This document shows positions 47,404-50,527 of a stretch of 50,527 bases of DNA, piece by piece. This stretch comes from Clostridia bacterium (GTDB taxonomy: Bacteria > Bacillota > Clostridia > Oscillospirales > JAAYXM01), in NCBI GenBank assembly GCA_017559855.1, contig JAFYQP010000018.1, positions 1-50,527 of the forward strand, given 5' to 3'. Below the pieces are notes generated by a model that saw nothing but the letters and a program-made list of their open reading frames with translations, made no database searches and was not told where the DNA came from. The position numbers and the translations under genes are program-made. Numbering within the stretch: position 1 is the first letter of the stretch; the number at the start of each line of letters is the position of its first letter.

Positions 47404-48084
47404 ATGAAAATTTTAGTAGTTGATGACGAGAAGGTTATTGTTAAAGGTGTTAAATTTAACCTTGAAAACGAAGGATACGAAGTTGAATGTGCCTATGACG
47501 GTGAAGAAGCGGTACGAATTGTGCGTGAAGTTAAAGTTGATCTGGTAATACTTGATTTAATGATGCCGAAAATGAGCGGCCTTGAAGCGTGTGCACGTAT
47601 TCGTGAGTTTTCACAGGTGCCGATCATAATGCTCACCGCAAAAGGCGAGGACACCGATAAAATTTTAGGTCTTGACTACGGTGCAGATGATTATATGACT
47701 AAACCGTTTAACATAATGGAACTTAAAAGCCGTATCCGTGCGATTTTACGCCGCGTGGCAAATCCAATGTCTCGTGAGGGTATAACGCGTCTTGTTGCGG
47801 GGAAAATCGTCATTGATACCGAGCGAAGACAAGCGTGGTTTGACGGCAAGGAGGTTATTCTCACCGCAAAGGAATTTGACCTTATGGAATTTCTTATGCG
47901 TAATGAAGGTAAAGTGTATACCAGAGAAAATCTGCTTAAATTCGTCTGGGATTATGCACATCCGGACGATGCACGCACGGTGGACGTACATATTTGCAGG
48001 TTGCGAGAAAAATTAGAGGACAATCCGGCAAAGCCGCAGCATATATCTACAAAGCGGGGAGTTGGCTATTATTTCAAGGCTTAG
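47404..48084 (+). CDS. OmpR/PhoB-family response regulator
   Basis: Transcription factor of 226 residues with an N-terminal receiver (acidic pocket VVDDEK, phospho-acceptor Asp51 in VILDLMMPK, Thr in MLTAKGED, Lys in TKPF) and a C-terminal winged helix (LTAKEFDLMEFLMRNEGKVYTRENLLKFVW, DARTVDVHICRLREKLE, RGVGYYFKA). ATG start; the ribosome site (GGTGGGAT) is moderate. Overlaps the sensor kinase gene. Targets are unknown, though the operon context points to the cell envelope. Confidence 0.95.
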   Translation: MKILVVDDEKVIVKGVKFNLENEGYEVECAYDGEEAVRIVREVKVDLVILDLMMPKMSGLEACARIREFSQVPIIMLTAKGEDTDKILGLDYGADDYMTKPFNIMELKSRIRAILRRVANPMSREGITRLVAGKIVIDTERRQAWFDGKEVILTAKEFDLMEFLMRNEGKVYTRENLLKFVWDYAHPDDARTVDVHICRLREKLEDNPAKPQHISTKRGVGYYFKA

Positions 48085-49405
48085 TGAAAAGATTAAAAAA
48101 ATATCGCCTCGTGCATTTGCGATTTCAATGTGCGTACTTGTACTTACGGCGATTATAATTAACATTTTTCCTATGGTAATTCTTTCTCATGAGATGTGCC
48201 GAAAAAACATTGCACAAGCAAACCTGCGGGCAGATGAGGTTACAAGTGGTAGCGAGTTTACAACGAAAAAAGCCGAGCGGATAGTGCTTGTGGATGAGTG
48301 CGGAATGGTTACATACGACAGCGGAGATAAGGATAATCTGGAGGGCAAATATCTTGTAATACCGGAGATAAAACGTGCCCTTCGTAACGAGTGTGTGGAG
48401 AATGCGGAAATTCAAGACACCGCAATTGAAACCACGGTGGTTAAATCGTGTGAGCGTGGTGCGGTGCTTGTACTGCAAAAAGACACAGAGGCTATAGCGG
48501 TTTTAAAAGATACGCAAGAGAGTCTGCTTTTAACATGGTTCATTGTGGGTATTATATTCTGTTTGGTAATAAATTTAGGTGCATTCCACGTTAAAAAGAG
48601 GGTAAAGACTCTTATTTCCGGCGTTACTTCCGAGGATATTATTGAAATTGGCGGCGGAGATGAGTTTTCCGAACTTGCGGGGGAATTAAACAGACTTACC
48701 CGCCAGATGCTTGAGACAGAAGAGTTGCGTCGCACTTTCGTTTCCGACGCATCCCACGAACTGAGAACACCCCTTTCCTCAATCCAACTTCTGGTAGACT
48801 CTATAATACAGACCGAAAATATTGATATGAGCACCACCAGAGAATTTATGACCGATATCAGTGAGCAGATCGACCGTCTTTCAAGAATAGCGGAGCGTTT
48901 GCTTATACTTACGAATTTAGATGGTGCAAAGGCGCTTGAACTAGAAACCGTAGATATGAAAGAGGTTGCGGAGGCGGTAATTGCAACTCTTGAACAAAGT
49001 GCAATGTCAGCACAGGTTAAACTGAGTTGCAACTTTGCCGATGGAGTTCGATTTAAAGGTACTTCCGACGGGGCATATCAGATAATTTTCAACTTAGTAG
49101 AAAATGCCATTAAATATAACAATAGCGGCGGTGTTGTCAGAGTTTACATCTTCAAAGCAGATGGTGTGTGTAATTTAATTGTCGACGATAACGGAATAGG
49201 TATTCCGGAGGATGATTTCAGCTTGATTTTTGAGCGTTTTTACCGTGTAGACAAGGCAAGGTCCCGTGATAAGGGCGGAAGCGGTCTCGGTCTCTCCATC
49301 GTTGCAAAAATCGTGGGCTATTTCCACGGTGATATAAAGGTGGAAAAGTCGGTAGACGGCGGCGCAAGATTTACCGTTACGTTCCCGGAGGAGGTAGAGC
49401 AATGA
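48062..49405 (+). CDS. Sensor histidine kinase
   Basis: Membrane kinase partner of the preceding regulator, about 447 residues. Two transmembrane helices (about 17-41 and 155-176) bracket a small extracytoplasmic sensor domain of some 110 residues. A HAMP-like linker then leads to the HisKA box with His232 in SDASHELRTPLSS, the N box NLVENAIKYNN, and G boxes DDNGIGIPEDD and GGSGLGLSIV. The start is uncertain: TTG at 48062 overlaps the regulator by 23 bases and has GGGGAG almost touching it; the next ATG (48128) would remove part of the first membrane helix. Confidence 0.92.
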   Translation: MAIISRLSEKIKKISPRAFAISMCVLVLTAIIINIFPMVILSHEMCRKNIAQANLRADEVTSGSEFTTKKAERIVLVDECGMVTYDSGDKDNLEGKYLVIPEIKRALRNECVENAEIQDTAIETTVVKSCERGAVLVLQKDTEAIAVLKDTQESLLLTWFIVGIIFCLVINLGAFHVKKRVKTLISGVTSEDIIEIGGGDEFSELAGELNRLTRQMLETEELRRTFVSDASHELRTPLSSIQLLVDSIIQTENIDMSTTREFMTDISEQIDRLSRIAERLLILTNLDGAKALELETVDMKEVAEAVIATLEQSAMSAQVKLSCNFADGVRFKGTSDGAYQIIFNLVENAIKYNNSGGVVRVYIFKADGVCNLIVDDNGIGIPEDDFSLIFERFYRVDKARSRDKGGSGLGLSIVAKIVGYFHGDIKVEKSVDGGARFTVTFPEEVEQ

Positions 49406-49875
49406 AGAGGGTTTTAAGTGTTTTGTTTGCGGTACTTCTTCTGACATCCTGCTCGTCCGAACGCCGTGAACCGGAGGGTAATATACGATGGATAGACGTG
49501 TATTATGCGGATACCGGGGATAAAATCATAGATTCAGAGCAGAGGGCAATATCCGTAGAGGACAGCATAACCGCCGCAATTACCGCATCTGTAGAACAGA
49601 TGCAACATAAACCGATTGGCGATAATTTGAAACCTGCAATCCCGGAGGAAATAAAACTTTTAGGTGTGAAATTCGACCACGGTGCGGTAAAAATAAGTTT
49701 TTCAGAGGAATATGCAAACCTGCAGGGGTTTGATAAAACCGTTGCGGACTATGCAATTTTAATGACACTCTCCAACTTCTGGAACGTACAATCTGTGGAA
49801 ATTCTCGCAGGAGACAGGGTGGTTACTCCGGCGTTTAGTCAACGGAAAATAGTAACCGAAATGCCGACAAGATAA
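49402..49875 (+). CDS. GerMN-domain lipoprotein
   Basis: A 157-residue exported lipoprotein: signal peptide ends LLTSC with Cys17 lipidated. The mature region (IRWIDVYYADTGDKIIDSEQRAI, then SITAAITASVEQM, EIKLLGVKFDHGAVKISFSEEYAN, TLSNFWNVQSVEILAGD) fits a single GerMN domain, found in spore germination protein GerM and in envelope lipoproteins next to sensor kinases. ATG overlaps the kinase stop (ATGA). It may modulate the kinase from outside; that is inferred from operon position. Confidence 0.85.
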   Translation: MKRVLSVLFAVLLLTSCSSERREPEGNIRWIDVYYADTGDKIIDSEQRAISVEDSITAAITASVEQMQHKPIGDNLKPAIPEEIKLLGVKFDHGAVKISFSEEYANLQGFDKTVADYAILMTLSNFWNVQSVEILAGDRVVTPAFSQRKIVTEMPTR

Positions 49876-49897
49876 ACTTCGTTTTACAAATGGATAT

Positions 49898-49931
49898 AAA
49901 GCAGGTAATAGCGACGTATTACCTGCTTTTT
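49898..49931 (+). terminator. Terminator of the two-component/GerMN operon
   Basis: AAAGCAGGTAATA pairing with TATTACCTGCTTT around GCGACG, followed by T-rich sequence. Confidence 0.9.
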
Positions 49932-49970
49932 GCTTTTGCAAAAAAATCGAGAGAAAAATAAAAAAAACAC

Positions 49971-50000
49971 TTGAAAATCAAGATACGATAGGAGTATAAT
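49971..50000 (+). promoter_or_regulatory. Promoter of the NuoL/MrpA-like gene
   Basis: TTGAAA (49971-49976), 18-bp spacer, TATAAT (49995-50000). The spacer holds most of the 14-base sequence shared with the promoter region of the two-component operon. Confidence 0.7.
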
Positions 50001-50036
50001 GATGTGTCGTATAAGGTCAAAAAAGGATGATGAAAA

Positions 50037-50527
50037 ATGAATTTAACAGTTTTCTTAGTACTGTTCCCGCTGCTTAGTGCAGGACTTGTACTGCTCACAA
50101 AAAACAGAAAGGCGAGAGCGTGGATTATAAGGGTATCCGTAATTGTTAATATCCTTGCATCCATCGGTCTTGCGGTGGTACACTTTGCAATACCGCAAGT
50201 GCCCTACAGTATCGACACAACGTTGATTGAGCCGATTTTTATGGTGCTCGAAGCACTTATCTGCGTTGCGGTGGTGTTCTACGGAATTAAGTACAAAAGA
50301 ATTGCCCCCGTTGTTCTCTCTGTCGTGCAGACCGTATGTATGCTGGGTTATGAACTCTTCCTTAAAACCGGAGAGCATACCGGCCACTATGCAATCGAGG
50401 TTGATAAGCTAAGCGTAATTATGGCACTTATCATCGGCATTGTGGGAAGTCTTATCTGCTTGTACGCAATTTCCTACATGGAGGAATTCCACAAGCATCA
50501 CAAGGAATATAAGGATAAGTCCGGTTC
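50037..50527 (+). CDS. Proton/sodium-conducting membrane subunit (NuoL/MrpA-like), 3' partial
   Basis: Open frame from ATG at 50037 (AAAGGATG about 9 bases upstream) to the right edge, 163 codons visible and no stop. Hydrophobic helices at about 3-19 and 31-52, then several more up to about 140. The pattern LDKLSVIMALIIGIVGSLICLYAISYMEEF-like (DKLSVIMALIIGIVGSLICL, ISYMEEFHKHH) is the N-terminal signature of antiporter-like subunits of complex I, Mrp antiporters and membrane-bound hydrogenases. Likely first gene of a respiratory-type ion pump; which one depends on sequence beyond the window. Confidence 0.8.
   Translation, partial: MNLTVFLVLFPLLSAGLVLLTKNRKARAWIIRVSVIVNILASIGLAVVHFAIPQVPYSIDTTLIEPIFMVLEALICVAVVFYGIKYKRIAPVVLSVVQTVCMLGYELFLKTGEHTGHYAIEVDKLSVIMALIIGIVGSLICLYAISYMEEFHKHHKEYKDKSG

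Overview
The window reads as a chromosomal segment of a Gram-positive anaerobe of class Clostridia; the family cannot be fixed from the sequence alone. The signs are a Clostridia-type arginine and carbamoyl phosphate gene set, a V-type (A/V) ATPase operon, a clostridial 2[4Fe-4S] ferredoxin, an archaeal/eukaryotic-type prolyl-tRNA synthetase, an ApgM-type mutase, Mini-ribonuclease III, S-layer homology (SLH) surface proteins, a GerMN-type lipoprotein, strong Gram-positive Shine-Dalgarno sites and many intrinsic terminators. No rRNA, tRNA, CRISPR array, insertion sequence or phage gene was seen. Coding density is very high and no gap without a gene exceeds 300 bases.

Layout. 1-4.2 kb: arginine operon argJ(partial)-argB-argD-argF. 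4.2-13.7 kb: a 48-residue membrane peptide gene, two leftward SLH protein genes, a leftward B12-binding radical SAM gene and, divergent from it, a 1,096-residue SLH repeat protein. 13.7-18.1 kb: leftward carAB with a near-consensus promoter and a leader hairpin. 18.2-23.1 kb: a leftward Clp ATPase, a ferredoxin, a tRNA-methyltransferase-like gene, then lexA-ridA-lipoprotein. 23.1-27 kb: a ChvE/MmsA/MmsB-type sugar ABC transporter. 27-32.3 kb: leftward yebC-apgM-proS-argS. 32.3-33 kb: a tiny octapeptide-repeat protein and Mini-III. 33.1-41.7 kb: nine V-ATPase genes (H-I-K-E-C-F-A-B-D). 41.7-43.4 kb: two tandem amidohydrolase-fold genes. 43.4-47.3 kb: exoA/xth, an LTA-synthase-like sulfatase and a D,D-carboxypeptidase (leftward). 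47.4-49.9 kb: response regulator, sensor kinase and GerMN lipoprotein. From 50.0 kb: the start of a NuoL/MrpA-like ion-translocating subunit running off the right edge.

How they work together. argJBDF and carAB together supply ornithine, carbamoyl phosphate and citrulline, and argS uses the end product. The three SLH proteins, the sulfatase, the carboxypeptidase and the two-component/GerMN operon form a cell-envelope theme. The V-ATPase proteolipid carries the full Na+-ligand set, which points to sodium bioenergetics; the partial gene at the right edge may belong to a second ion pump.

The most unusual signal is in CarA. Its glutaminase domain has lost the whole catalytic triad (Cys to Arg, His to Glu, Glu to Asp) while CarB looks intact, so this carbamoyl phosphate synthetase is predicted to use free ammonia rather than glutamine. 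Other points of note are an amidohydrolase pair in which the second member has lost its metal ligands, a 46-residue protein made almost wholly of five octapeptide repeats, a ClpC-like ATPase without the middle coiled coil, and an SLH-anchored beta-propeller protein.
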